Below, piece after piece: positions 16,314 through 25,161 of a stretch of DNA of 64,000 bases. The notes beneath the pieces were generated by a model. The model made no database searches. It was not told where the DNA came from and worked only from the letters and a program-made list of their open reading frames with translations. The DNA is from Amycolatopsis sp. 195334CR (GTDB lineage Bacteria; Actinomycetota; Actinomycetes; Mycobacteriales; Pseudonocardiaceae), in the NCBI RefSeq assembly GCF_017309385.1, contig NZ_JAFJMJ010000002.1, forward strand, positions 1,302,001 to 1,366,000, given 5' to 3'. The stretch's first letter is position 1. Each line of letters begins with the position of its first letter. The position numbers and the translations under genes were made by a program.

Positions 16314-17243
16314 CTAGGCCTTCGGGATGGCGACCGCGTTGTACGGCGTGGTCGGGGTGGGCGGCGTGGTGAACCGGGCGTTGGGCAGGTAGAGGCGGTT
16401 GCCGTAGGCGGCGACCGTGGTGGGCACGTCGAACCGCGGGTCGGTGATCCGCTCGCGCAGCTCGCCGCGGCTGCCGTCCTTGGCCAGGGTGAACACGGCG
16501 ACGGCATTGGACCGGTTCTGCACCACGTACAGCGTGCGCCCCTTGACCAGCAGGCCGTCGCCGTTGGTCACCGCCTCGCCGCCGAGGTCGACCAGTTCGG
16601 CCCCCCCGGTCTTCTTGTCCACCAGGTGCAACTGCGCGGTGTTGCTCTGCACGACCAGCAGCGCCCGGCCGTCGGGGGTTTCGGCGATGCCGTTGGCGTT
16701 GATCACGCCCGGCGTCACCACGAACGAGCCGGACAGGGGGAGCGCGGTGTGGGTGTCCGGCAGCTTCCCGTGCTTGCCGAAAGCGACGCGGTAGAGCACG
16801 GCCTTGCGGGAGTCGGTGAAGTACGCGGCCTCGTCGGTGATCACCACGTCGTTGACGAAGGTGTCCGCGTCGGCGGCGAACTTGTAGGTCTTGAGCAGCT
16901 CGCCGGTTTTGGCGTCCACCACGCGCGCGTCACCGCCGACACCACCGGCGACGAAGAGCCGGTTGCGCTTGTCGGCCTTCAGCCCGACCGACGGGGTGCC
17001 GGGGCCCTGGCTGAACACCTCGCCCTTGCCGGTGCGGAGGTCGACGCGGAACAGGTCGCCGTCGGCGCGGGAGCCGAAGTAGGCGGTGGGGGCGTGCCCG
17101 ATCGCGATGCCCTCGGGCAGGAACCCGTCGGGCAGCGGGAATTCGGTGGGGTACGGGTGCGACGGCGCGGCGACGGCCGGTGCGGTGGTCACGAGTGAAA
17201 CGCCGAGGATCACGGCGGCGAGCGCGCCGAAGGTGCGGGACAT
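16314..17243 (-). CDS. Secreted SMP-30/gluconolactonase-like beta-propeller protein
   Basis: 309 residues. A Sec signal peptide (FGALAAVILGVSLVTTAPAVAA) is followed by six-bladed propeller repeats such as GDLFRVDLRTGKGEVFS and NRLFVAGGVGGDARVVD. SMP-30-type metal-site signatures appear in VNDVVITDEAAYFTDS and NANGIAETPDG. The family includes lactonases and structural propellers; catalysis is not assured. It is monocistronic, with its promoter probably in 17244-17340. Confidence 0.75.
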   Translation of the reverse strand: MSRTFGALAAVILGVSLVTTAPAVAAPSHPYPTEFPLPDGFLPEGIAIGHAPTAYFGSRADGDLFRVDLRTGKGEVFSQGPGTPSVGLKADKRNRLFVAGGVGGDARVVDAKTGELLKTYKFAADADTFVNDVVITDEAAYFTDSRKAVLYRVAFGKHGKLPDTHTALPLSGSFVVTPGVINANGIAETPDGRALLVVQSNTAQLHLVDKKTGGAELVDLGGEAVTNGDGLLVKGRTLYVVQNRSNAVAVFTLAKDGSRGELRERITDPRFDVPTTVAAYGNRLYLPNARFTTPPTPTTPYNAVAIPKA

Positions 17244-17346
17244 GCTTCTCCTCAGGGGTCCGAGCCTGCTGGCAGGGAGAAGTCTTCCGCGTCGGCGAGA
17301 CCGGCGAAATGGATCAACCGGATGAACCGGAAGCGCTGTTCGGCGG

Positions 17347-17379
17347 CCGTGGTCCCGGGTGGGGGGCCCGGGACCACGG
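17347..17379 (-). terminator. Strong hairpin terminator downstream of the Asp23-family gene
   Basis: CCGTGGTCCCGGG and CCCGGGACCACGG form a perfect 13-bp stem around a 7-base loop, 9 bases beyond the minus-strand stop codon at 17388. There is no U-run, which is usual for high-GC actinomycete terminators. Confidence 0.75.
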
Positions 17380-17387
17380 CACTCCGG

Positions 17388-18266
17388 TCAGCCTGCGACG
17401 GGCAGGTGGATGTCGGAGACGCGCACGTCCACCGCCGCCACGTCCAGCCCGAGGAACTGCTCGACGGCCTCGATCACGTCGACGCGCAACTGCTCGGCGA
17501 CCGCCTTGACCGCGTGCCCGAACACGATCACCAGCGAGAGCTTGATCGTCGCGACGTCGCCCTCGATGGCGACGGAGGCGACCTCGCCGAGGTCGTGCAC
17601 ACCGTCGGCCTTGCGGGCCACCATGTCCACCACCTTCGAGACGACCTCGTCGTCGACGGAGGTGTTCCCGCGGGTGGCCGCGGCGGCACGCGCCGGGACG
17701 GCCGCCCCGGCGGTGATCACCTCGGGCTCGGCGGCGACGGCCTCGATGCCGTCCTCGTCTTCCTCTTCTTCGGCCTCGGCGACGAGATCGGCCTCGCTGT
17801 CGGGCGTCTCGTCGGCGTCGGCTTCGCTGTCGAGGGCTTCGTCGGTGTCGAGGTCAGCTTCGCCGTCGGGAGTCTCGGCGGCGGCGTCGCTGTCGAGGGT
17901 CTCTTCGGTGTCGACGTCGGTTTCACCGTCGGGGGTCTCGTCGGTGTCGAGGTCGGCGTCGCCGTCGAGGGTGTCGGTCTCGTCGGTTTCTTCTTCGGTC
18001 TCTTCGGTGTTCTCGTCCTCGTCGAGGTCGTCGGCTTCGGCGGTGTCCTCGGTTTCTTCGGTGTCGTCGACGGCCACGTCCTCGGCGCCTTCGTCCACGT
18101 CTTCGCCGGTGCCGGTGTCGGTGCTGTCGGCGGCGTCGACGGTTTCGGTGCTGTCGTCCGGGATCGTTTCGGTGGCAACGGTTTCGGGCGCGGCGGTGGT
18201 GGTACCAGCGGTGTACTCCTCGGACCGGGACGTGCGGCCGAAGATGCTGTTGATGACCTCGGACAT
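17388..18266 (-). CDS. Asp23/Gls24 family envelope stress protein with long acidic N-terminal region
   Basis: 292 residues from ATG 18266 (ribosome binding site GAAGGGG). Residues about 20-180 are low-complexity Asp/Glu/Thr/Ser repeats (variants of DTDETPDGE). The C-terminal 100 residues are an Asp23/Gls24 domain (VDDEVVSKVVDMVARKADGV, then VATIKLSLVIVFGHAVKAVAEQLR and VAAVDVRVSDIHLP). Usual family members are 110-180 residues without this extension. Gls24 proteins associate with the envelope and alkaline/cell-wall stress. The strong terminator and own promoter make it monocistronic. Confidence 0.8.
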   Translation of the reverse strand: MSEVINSIFGRTSRSEEYTAGTTTAAPETVATETIPDDSTETVDAADSTDTGTGEDVDEGAEDVAVDDTEETEDTAEADDLDEDENTEETEEETDETDTLDGDADLDTDETPDGETDVDTEETLDSDAAAETPDGEADLDTDEALDSEADADETPDSEADLVAEAEEEEDEDGIEAVAAEPEVITAGAAVPARAAAATRGNTSVDDEVVSKVVDMVARKADGVHDLGEVASVAIEGDVATIKLSLVIVFGHAVKAVAEQLRVDVIEAVEQFLGLDVAAVDVRVSDIHLPVAG

Positions 18267-18380
18267 AGTGACCCCTTCTCGGGCGCGACGACGACTTGTG
18301 GCGGGCGCGAACTCGGTTCCGCCACCGGGAATCCCTTGTCCCCAGCGGGGTTCAGCTCGCCGACCGGCCATGCCCCCGCA

Positions 18381-18410
18381 GTGGTATGGCCTGGGCGCCA
18401 CCGCCGTCAA
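18381..18410 (-). promoter_or_regulatory. Candidate promoter of the Asp23-family gene
   Basis: Minus strand: TTGACG (18410-18405), an 18-base spacer, TACCAC (18386-18381). This gives a leader of about 108 bases before the ATG at 18266. Confidence 0.4.
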
Positions 18411-18480
18411 GAGCTTCACCCGAACTTCGGCCCGCTGACATCGAACCGCAACCGACCGGCACTGATCTGTCCTCTTTTTG

Positions 18481-21147
18481 TCAGCTGAGGAACTCCACAT
18501 ACCCTTCGGTCCCGTGGACGCGGATCCGCTGCCCGTCCTCGATCAGCCGCGTCGCCTGGTCCACGCCGACGACCGCGGGCAGGCCGTACTCCCTGGCGAC
18601 CACCGCGCCGTGCGTCATCAGCCCGCCGACTTCGGTCACCAGGCCCGCGATCGCCACGAACAGCGGCGTCCAGCTGGGATCGGTGTAGGCGGTGACCAGG
18701 ATGTCGCCCGGTTCGAGTTCGGCGTCGGCCATGTCCAGCACGACCCGGGCCCGGCCCTCGACCGTGCCGCCCGACACCGCCATCCCCGCCAGCGCGCCGT
18801 CCGGGACGTCGTCGCGCCGGTACTCGCCGGTGAGCGCTTCGCCGTCCGAGGTGAGGACCCGGGGCGGCGTGAGCGTCCCGTACGACTGGAACGCCTGCCG
18901 CCGTTCCAGGATGAGCTCGTGGTCCACCTCCTTGGTGCGCACGACCTCGTGGAACTCCTGGAGCCGCAGGTAAAAGACGTCGTCCGGGTCACGCAGCACT
19001 CCGGCCTCGACGAGCCGCCCGGCTTCCCGCAGCAGTGCCTGCTTGTAACTGAAGTAGCGGCAGACCATGCCGTACTTGGGGTACTCGCGGAAACCGGCGA
19101 AGGTGCGGAGGCGGTCGATCATCCGCTTGGTCTCCGCTGCCTTGTGCTCACCGTCGTGCAGGGCCCGCAACCGGGTCAGCAGTTCGTGCTCTTTCCGTTG
19201 TGCCTCTTGGAATCCCTGCTCGAACCGCTGCTTCCCGGCGCCCGGCTCGAAGTTCCTGATGTTGCCGAGGATCGCGGGCACGAGCATGGCCGGGCGTTCG
19301 CTCCAGCGCGTCCTGGTGATGTCGATCTCGCCCGCGCAGCGCATGCCGTAGTCGTCGAGGTAACCCTGGATGGCGTCCCGGGCGGCTCGCCCGCCGTCGA
19401 GTCCGGCCAGGTCGCCGAGGAAGTCCTCGCGACCCTCGTCCACCACCTGCTGCAGGAACGCCACGACTTCGGCGTGCGGCCGGATCGCGTCCGCGACGTC
19501 GAGCAGGGCCAGGCCCATCTCCGAGGTGATGTTGTGGGGCACGGACTGGGAAAGGACGTCGACGGCGTTCTTCTCGCCCAGCCAGTCGGCCAGGTTCTCG
19601 TTGAGCCAGTTCGTCGCCTCCACCACCGCGACGATCACCTGGCTGCTCCGCGGGGAGAACAGGACCCGCCGCAGTTCCCCGATGTCGGCCAGGATGAAGT
19701 CGATCAGCTCCGTGCCGGACCGGGTTTCGATCTCGCGGCGCAGGGTGGCCACGGAGGCCTGGGTTTCCGCGATCAACTCGGTGACCACGGCCGGATCGGT
19801 CTCGACGGCTTCGGTGGTCTGCCCACCGGCGGGCCCGGTGTTCTCGTCCGGGCGGGAGGGGATGAAGTCGCCGCGGTCGAGCACGGTCTGCAGGGCGTCG
19901 CCCATCAGCGGGTCGGACCCGCCCAAGCCGCCGAGGACGATGGCGCGGCCGGTGGGCGTCGCCAGCATCGGGGCGACGTCGACGAACAGCCGCCCGCCCG
20001 CCTCGTGCATCTCCCGCGGGGTGGTCAGCTGCCACAGGGACAGGCCCAGCGGCCTCATCGGGTCGGTCATCATCTGCTGGTGCCCGACCGAGACGTAGAC
20101 GTGGTTGTCCTGGTCCCCGGTTTCGGGCAGGGGGAACAGGGTGGTGATCGGGCGGCTCTGGACGATGTGGAACTCGCCGCCGGCCAGGCACCACTCGATG
20201 TCCTGCGGGCGGCCGAAGTGCTGTTCGAGGTTCCGGCCCAGCCGGACGAGTTCGAGCACCTGCGCCTCGGTCAGCGTCGGCTGGGTCTGCTGGTCCGGGG
20301 CGATCTCCGTGTCGCGGGTGCCGCCGTCCGGTGACACGTGGACGGCGAGTCGCTTGGTGGCGATCGCGGAGGTGAGGACCTGGTCGTCGCGCACGGTGAA
20401 GACGTCCGCGTTCACCAGTCCGGAGACGAGCGCTTCGCCGAGTCCCCAGCTCGCCTCGACGGTGGCGACCTTCCGGTTCGAGGTGATGGGGTCCGCGGTG
20501 AACAGGATCCCGGCCACCTCCGGGAACACCATTCGCTGCACCACCACGGCCATCAGCACGTCCCGGTGGTCGAACCGGTGGTGCAGCCGGTAGGTCACGG
20601 CGCGGTCGGTGAACAGCGAGGCCCAGCACCGCCGGATGTGGCGGAGGATCTCGTCGGGGCCGGTGATGTTGAGGTACGAGTCCTGCTGACCGGCGAAGGA
20701 CGCGGTCGGCAGGTCCTCGGCGGTCGCGCTGGAGCGGACCGCGCAGGGGGTCTGGTCACCGAGGCGGGCGAGTGCTTCGCCGATCTCCGCCACCAGTTCG
20801 GCGGGCATGGTGACGTCCTCGATGACCCCGCGGATCTCCGCGCTCAGCGCGCTGATGGCGGTGTGGTCGTCCGGTTCGAGGGCGGACAGCCGGTCGAGTC
20901 GCTCGTCGATCGACGGCACCGAGGCGAGGATCCGCCGGTAGGCGTCGGTCGTCACGCAGAACCCGGCCGGGACGCGGACACCCCCGGTACGGGAGAGCTC
21001 GCCGAGGTGTGCCCCCTTGCCGCCGACCTCGGCGACGGTCGTCCGGTCGATCTGCTCGAAGCCCAGCACGTAGCGCAATTCCGTGGCCCCATCTTTTCGT
21101 CGTTCCCACTGGCGACGGGCAGTATGGAGCAAATTCGCGGACCGCAT
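18481..21147 (-). CDS. rph: Rifampin phosphotransferase (RPH)
   Basis: 888 residues from ATG 21147, or 865 from TTG 21078, which matches the usual N-terminus (RYVLGFEQIDR). The N-terminal ATP-grasp-like domain holds VGGKGAHLGELSR and AVRSSATAEDLPTASFAGQQDSY. A long central helical, rifampin-binding-type domain follows. The C-terminal swivelling domain carries the phosphohistidine in GGLMTHGAVVAREYGLP (H846 in the longer numbering). RPH transfers the beta-phosphate of ATP to rifampin, giving inactive drug, AMP and phosphate. PEP synthase shares the domains but has a different order. No RAE was found upstream. A TATAGC -10 (21168-21163) suggests a short leader. Confidence 0.88.
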   Translation of the reverse strand: MRSANLLHTARRQWERRKDGATELRYVLGFEQIDRTTVAEVGGKGAHLGELSRTGGVRVPAGFCVTTDAYRRILASVPSIDERLDRLSALEPDDHTAISALSAEIRGVIEDVTMPAELVAEIGEALARLGDQTPCAVRSSATAEDLPTASFAGQQDSYLNITGPDEILRHIRRCWASLFTDRAVTYRLHHRFDHRDVLMAVVVQRMVFPEVAGILFTADPITSNRKVATVEASWGLGEALVSGLVNADVFTVRDDQVLTSAIATKRLAVHVSPDGGTRDTEIAPDQQTQPTLTEAQVLELVRLGRNLEQHFGRPQDIEWCLAGGEFHIVQSRPITTLFPLPETGDQDNHVYVSVGHQQMMTDPMRPLGLSLWQLTTPREMHEAGGRLFVDVAPMLATPTGRAIVLGGLGGSDPLMGDALQTVLDRGDFIPSRPDENTGPAGGQTTEAVETDPAVVTELIAETQASVATLRREIETRSGTELIDFILADIGELRRVLFSPRSSQVIVAVVEATNWLNENLADWLGEKNAVDVLSQSVPHNITSEMGLALLDVADAIRPHAEVVAFLQQVVDEGREDFLGDLAGLDGGRAARDAIQGYLDDYGMRCAGEIDITRTRWSERPAMLVPAILGNIRNFEPGAGKQRFEQGFQEAQRKEHELLTRLRALHDGEHKAAETKRMIDRLRTFAGFREYPKYGMVCRYFSYKQALLREAGRLVEAGVLRDPDDVFYLRLQEFHEVVRTKEVDHELILERRQAFQSYGTLTPPRVLTSDGEALTGEYRRDDVPDGALAGMAVSGGTVEGRARVVLDMADAELEPGDILVTAYTDPSWTPLFVAIAGLVTEVGGLMTHGAVVAREYGLPAVVGVDQATRLIEDGQRIRVHGTEGYVEFLS

Positions 21148-21190
21148 GAGGCGGCGGAATCTGCTATAACCTGAAAGGGGCGGGGGTCGT

Positions 21191-21952
21191 TCAGCGCGGT
21201 GGGTTCAGGTAGCGCTTGGTCGGCGGGATGAGGGCGAGCACCAGCGTCGCGATGGGTGGGGCGCCGACCAGGAGGAAGCCCGCGATGATCCCGCCGTACG
21301 CCATTCCCGTGATCGTGCCGCCGGTGGTCGTCACCCCGAGCGCGCCGACGATGATGCCCGCCACGTAGGACAGCAGCACCAGGATCGAGCCGATGACGAC
21401 CAGGAGCCGTCCGGCGGGTTTCTTGCGGAACAGCATGATGCCGCCGGCGAGCAGGAGCGCGGTCTCGGCGGTCAGGACCAGCGTCATGCTGTAGTTCCAG
21501 ATGGGCAGGGGTGCTTCGCCGCGCACGAGCAGGACGATGGTGTTGATCAGCAGGAACAGCGTCCAGAGCCCGCCGAGCACTGCCAGCACCCCGGCGGCGA
21601 TCGCGGTCCCGCTACTCGGCGGTTTCGGGGGCGGGGTGTAGGCGGGATGCCCGGGCGGACCGGCCGGATAGGACGGTGCCGGGTAGGGCTGGGCCGGGTG
21701 GATTTGGCCCGGATGCTGGGCCGGGTAGGGCTGGGCCGGGTGGATTTGGCCCGGGTATGGCTGGATTGGGCCGGAGTGCGCCGGATTCGGCTGGTCCGGC
21801 GAAGGCTGCCCGGGATAGTGCTGGCCTGGACCGGATTGTGCCGGGTGGGACTGCGCGGGATACGGCTGTGCTGCACCGGATTGTGCGGGGTGGGACTGTC
21901 CTGGGTACGGCTGTGCCGGGTGGCCGCCGGTTGGTGGTGGGGGTTGCGTCAC
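21191..21952 (-). CDS. Proline-rich repeat membrane protein
   Basis: 253 residues from GTG 21952 (MTQPPPPTGG), which has GGAG eight bases upstream; an earlier in-frame GTG (21985) is less typical. About 110 residues of Pro/Gln/Ala-rich repeats (variants of QPYPGQSHPAQ) precede four hydrophobic helices, beginning GTAIAAGVLAVLGGLWTLFL. This is the layout of common actinobacterial tail-plus-4TM proteins of unknown function. The repeat DNA is degenerate and not prone to perfect slippage. Function unknown. Confidence 0.65.
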   Translation of the reverse strand: MTQPPPPTGGHPAQPYPGQSHPAQSGAAQPYPAQSHPAQSGPGQHYPGQPSPDQPNPAHSGPIQPYPGQIHPAQPYPAQHPGQIHPAQPYPAPSYPAGPPGHPAYTPPPKPPSSGTAIAAGVLAVLGGLWTLFLLINTIVLLVRGEAPLPIWNYSMTLVLTAETALLLAGGIMLFRKKPAGRLLVVIGSILVLLSYVAGIIVGALGVTTTGGTITGMAYGGIIAGFLLVGAPPIATLVLALIPPTKRYLNPPR

Positions 21953-22030
21953 GTCGAAGGCTCCGTTCGCGGTCTCGGTGATCACGCGGCCCCGCGGAGT
22001 AAAGGGGCCGCTCCCCGGGTTGTAGCAGCC

Positions 22031-22921
22031 ATGAGCCTTCGCCAGTACGAATATGCCCTGGCTGTTGCCGAAGAGGGATCGGTGACCGCCGCGGCCGAAA
22101 CGCTGCGGGTGGCCCAGCCTTCGGTGTCGCAGCAGATTCGCGGGTTGGAGCGCGAACTCGGCGTGCGGCTGTTCGATCGCACGCCGACCGGCCTGGTGCC
22201 CACCGCCGTCGGCCGGGCGTTCCTGCGGGAGGCCCAGGTCGCGGTGAGCGCCGCCCGGCGAGCCAGGGCGACGGCCCGCGCCGGGGCCGGCGACCTCGTC
22301 GGCGAACTCGTGGTCGCCGTGCAACTCGGCTTCGGCACGCGGCAACTCCCCGGCGCGCTGGCCGTGCTGCGCCGCCGTTTCCCGCGGCTGGAGGTCACCG
22401 TCTTCGAGGAACCGAGCGCCACCGAGATGGACCGCCTCGGCCGCCGGAACGTCCTGGACCTCGCCCTGATGGCGAAATGCGACCGGACCCCCGCCGAAGC
22501 CCACCACCTCGGCGACGAGGAATTCGTCGTGGTGCTGGCCGACGGGCACCGCCTGCTCGACACCGACCGCGTCGAACTGCAAGAGCTGGTGAAAGAACCG
22601 TGGGTGCGCTTCGACCGCGACAGCGCGCTCGACGCCGTGCTGCAGTCCGTCTTGCCGGACAACCAGGACCACGCCCCGCCCACCGCCGCCCGTGTGTCGC
22701 AGACAGCGACGGCCGCGCGGTGGGCCGCCCACGGACTGGGCGTGACGCTCGTCCCGGCCTCCGCGGTGCCTCACGGGTACGAGCACCTCGCGCGGCCGGT
22801 GTTCCCCGCCGTGTCCCAGCCCGTCGTCGCGGTGATCCGCCAAGCCGCGGGCCCGGCCGAGACGGCCCTGCTCGACCTGCTGCGCCAGCAGACCTGGCAC
22901 CACGGATACGCTGCCTCCTGA
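22031..22921 (+). CDS. LysR family transcriptional regulator
   Basis: 296 residues. The N-terminal winged helix (SVTAAAETLRVAQPSVSQQIRGLERELG, about 17-44) is followed by a periplasmic-binding-like effector domain. It is followed on the same strand, 19 bases on, by the cyclase gene, so the two are probably co-transcribed. LysR regulators more often diverge from their target, but it also diverges from the Pro-rich gene. Effector unknown. Confidence 0.87.
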   Translation: MSLRQYEYALAVAEEGSVTAAAETLRVAQPSVSQQIRGLERELGVRLFDRTPTGLVPTAVGRAFLREAQVAVSAARRARATARAGAGDLVGELVVAVQLGFGTRQLPGALAVLRRRFPRLEVTVFEEPSATEMDRLGRRNVLDLALMAKCDRTPAEAHHLGDEEFVVVLADGHRLLDTDRVELQELVKEPWVRFDRDSALDAVLQSVLPDNQDHAPPTAARVSQTATAARWAAHGLGVTLVPASAVPHGYEHLARPVFPAVSQPVVAVIRQAAGPAETALLDLLRQQTWHHGYAAS

Positions 22922-22940
22922 CCGGAGGAGTGATCGCCCC

Positions 22941-23876
22941 ATGCCCACCCAGGACGACGTGCTCGGCTACTTCGAGACGCTGTCGAACTGGGGACGCTGG
23001 GGCGAGGACGACGAACTCGGCACGCTGAACCACATCACCGACGACGTCCGGCTCGCGGCCGCGCGGGCCGTGCGCCACGGCCGGAGCGTGTCGTGCGCGT
23101 GGGAGGTCGCGGTACCGGAGGACGCGGAGCGTGCGACCACGACGTGCCCGTGCGCGGCCGAGATGCCGGGCGCCGAGCACATGCCCGACCCCTTCCACCA
23201 CGACCGGCGCTGGGGCTACTCCTCCGAGCGCATCGGCCTCACCTTCCACGGCAACACCCTCACCCACGTCGACTCGCCGTGCCATCTCTACTGGGACGGC
23301 AAGATGTACAACGGCCGCCCGCATTCGCTGGTCGACGCCGCGACGGGCTCGGCGTGGGCGGCCGTCACGGCGGCGGCCGACGGGATCGTCACCCGGGGCG
23401 TCCTGCTGGACGTCGCGAAGGTCCGCGACGTGCCGTGGCTGGAACCCGGGGAGGGCGTGTTCCCCGCCGACCTCGAAGAAGCCGAACGCCGCCAGGGCGT
23501 CCGGGTGCGCCCCGGCGACGCGGTGCTCCTGCGGACCGGCTACGGCCGCGCCCGGCACGAGTCCGGGCCGTCCGGCGGGTTCACCCAGGCGGGCTGGCAC
23601 GCGTCCTGCCTGCCGTGGCTGCACGAGCGGGAGGTCGCGCTGATCGGCGCCGACACGCCCCAGGACGTGCAGCCGTCGGGCTACGAAGCCGTGCTGATGC
23701 CGGTGCACGCCGTGGGCCTGGTGGCGATGGGCCTGTGGCTGCTCGACAACTGCGACCTGGAGGCGTGCGCGGCCACGGCCGCCGAACTCGGCCAGTGGGA
23801 CTTCCAGCTCGCCGTCGCGCCGGTCCGCTTCGCCGGGACGTCCGGCAGCCCGGTCAACCCGATCGCCACGTTCTAG
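22941..23876 (+). CDS. Cyclase family (kynurenine-formamidase-like) metal hydrolase
   Basis: 311 residues. HGNTLTHVDSPCH matches the HxGTHxDxPxH metal-binding signature of the cyclase/KynB superfamily, and the supporting regions are VTRGVLLDV and GDAVLLRTGYG. Members include formamidases and isatin hydrolases. This longer 310-residue type is a hypothetical subgroup common in soil bacteria. The ribosome binding site GGAGGAG is about 10 bases before ATG. It follows the LysR gene and shares overlapping stop codons with the convergent SDR. Confidence 0.8.
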   Translation: MPTQDDVLGYFETLSNWGRWGEDDELGTLNHITDDVRLAAARAVRHGRSVSCAWEVAVPEDAERATTTCPCAAEMPGAEHMPDPFHHDRRWGYSSERIGLTFHGNTLTHVDSPCHLYWDGKMYNGRPHSLVDAATGSAWAAVTAAADGIVTRGVLLDVAKVRDVPWLEPGEGVFPADLEEAERRQGVRVRPGDAVLLRTGYGRARHESGPSGGFTQAGWHASCLPWLHEREVALIGADTPQDVQPSGYEAVLMPVHAVGLVAMGLWLLDNCDLEACAATAAELGQWDFQLAVAPVRFAGTSGSPVNPIATF

Positions 23877-24655
23877 CCCATCGGGAACTCGCCGCCGTCG
23901 ACGATGAGGTTCCGGCCGGTCAGCCAGCTCGCCCGGCCGGACGCGAGGAACAGCACGGCGTTCGCGATGTCGTCGGGCCTGCCGTCGCGCCCCAGTGGCG
24001 TGGTTGCTCCCGCACCCAGCTCCGGGGGCACGCCCATGCGCGCGGCCACCTCGGCCCACCGCTCCCGCGTCGCCTCACCGCCGGGCGTGGTGACCCGGCC
24101 CGGGGAGACGGCGTTGACCCGGACGCCGAACGGCGCCAGCTCCGCGGCCAGGCCGCGGCTGTAGCTCTCCAGTGCCGCCTTGGCCGCCACGTAGTGCAGG
24201 AACGGCGAAAACTCCGGGGTGAGGACCGCGGCCGAGGAAATGTGCACGATCGCTCCTTCGCCACGTTCGCGCATTCCCGGTACCAGCAAGGAGTCCAGCC
24301 GGACCGACGCGAGGTAGTTCAAGTCCAATGCGTCCTGCCATTCTTCGTCCGGAATGGCGGAACTGCCTTCGTGTGGGCGCGCGCCGCCCGCGTTGTGGAC
24401 CACGATGTCCACGCCGCCGAGCTGCTCCCGCACGGCCGCGGCGATTGTCTCCGCACCGGCTTTGGTTCGCACGTCGGCCTGCACGAAGGTGGCGCCTTCG
24501 GGCGGGGTGCTCGCCGTCGAACTGGCGGTGGTGAGCACTTCGGCACCCGCGTCCAGGAGCTGGCGCACCACGGCCGCGCCGATCCCGCGGGAGCCGCCGG
24601 TGACCAGTGCCCGCTTTCCCTTGAATTCGAGCGAGCCGTTTTCGAGCGTGGTCAT
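23873..24655 (-). CDS. SDR family oxidoreductase
   Basis: 260 residues of a classical short-chain dehydrogenase: cofactor motif TGGSRGIG, NAGG, catalytic Ser in HISSAAV, YVAAK (YxxxK), and the C-terminal LTGRNLIVDGGEFPMG. It starts at ATG 24655 with AAGGGA close by. It diverges from a merR gene whose operator palindrome lies in the shared promoter, so MerR most likely controls it. Confidence 0.85.
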   Translation of the reverse strand: MTTLENGSLEFKGKRALVTGGSRGIGAAVVRQLLDAGAEVLTTASSTASTPPEGATFVQADVRTKAGAETIAAAVREQLGGVDIVVHNAGGARPHEGSSAIPDEEWQDALDLNYLASVRLDSLLVPGMRERGEGAIVHISSAAVLTPEFSPFLHYVAAKAALESYSRGLAAELAPFGVRVNAVSPGRVTTPGGEATRERWAEVAARMGVPPELGAGATTPLGRDGRPDDIANAVLFLASGRASWLTGRNLIVDGGEFPMG

Positions 24656-24739
24656 TCCCTTTTTCCTTCCGATTTCGTGGAGCTGTTTCCACGGTAGGAC
24701 CGGTGAAGAAGGAAAGGCAAAGACGAAATGACAGCGGAC

Positions 24740-24760
24740 GCCATAGGGAACGCCTATGGC
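24740..24760. promoter_or_regulatory. MerR-type operator, perfect 8-bp inverted repeat
   Basis: GCCATAGG-GAACG-CCTATGGC is a perfect inverted repeat with a 5-base centre, 11 bases upstream of the merR start codon and about 85 bases from the SDR start. Its position in the divergent region and its symmetry fit a MerR dimer site. Confidence 0.65.
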
Positions 24761-24771
24761 ACACTGGTTTC

Positions 24772-25161
24772 ATGCCCGCCCCGCTGCCCATTCGTGAGAC
24801 CGCCCGCCGGTTCGGCCTGGCCATCTCGACGTTGCACTACTGGGAGCGGCGCGGGCTGATCAGCCCGGCCCGCCGGTCGGGACAGCGGTACTACGACACC
24901 CGGCAGCTGCACCGGATCGCGCTGGTGAAGCTGTGGCGGGAGACCGGGCTGATCAGCCTGCGCAAGATCACCGAACTGCTCGCCGCCGGACCTGGCTGGC
25001 AGCGGGTGGTCCGCGCCCAGCTCGCCGAGCTGGAGCACGAACGGGCGAAACTGGACGCGGCCCGCGACTACCTGCGTGGCCTGCTCGACTGCCCGCACGA
25101 GGACGGGCTGGAGGACTGCCCCGCCTTCCACGCCCGCGCCGGTCTGCACGCCCGCTGGTAG
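24772..25161 (+). CDS. MerR family transcriptional regulator
   Basis: 129 residues. The N-terminal MerR winged helix (IRETARRFGLAISTLHYWER, then GLISPARRSGQRYYD) is followed by the dimerisation coiled coil (QLAELEHERAKLDAARDYLRG). Two cysteines in the tail (LLDCPHEDGLEDCP) could bind metal or sense redox; this is inference. The tail overlaps the convergent amidase coding sequence by 94 bases. Confidence 0.85.
   Translation: MPAPLPIRETARRFGLAISTLHYWERRGLISPARRSGQRYYDTRQLHRIALVKLWRETGLISLRKITELLAAGPGWQRVVRAQLAELEHERAKLDAARDYLRGLLDCPHEDGLEDCPAFHARAGLHARW

Noticed and set aside
17740..18210. Tandem DNA repeat or CRISPR-like array
   Set aside because: The periodicity comes from Asp/Glu/Thr/Ser codons of the Asp23-family acidic region; units are irregular with no constant spacers.
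18481..21147. Phosphoenolpyruvate synthase
   Set aside because: The His domain is at the extreme C-terminus and there is no PEP-binding TIM barrel after it, which is the RPH order.
21060..21200. An RAE upstream of rph
   Set aside because: The invariant core CTTGCGGCAAG does not occur on either strand in this interval.
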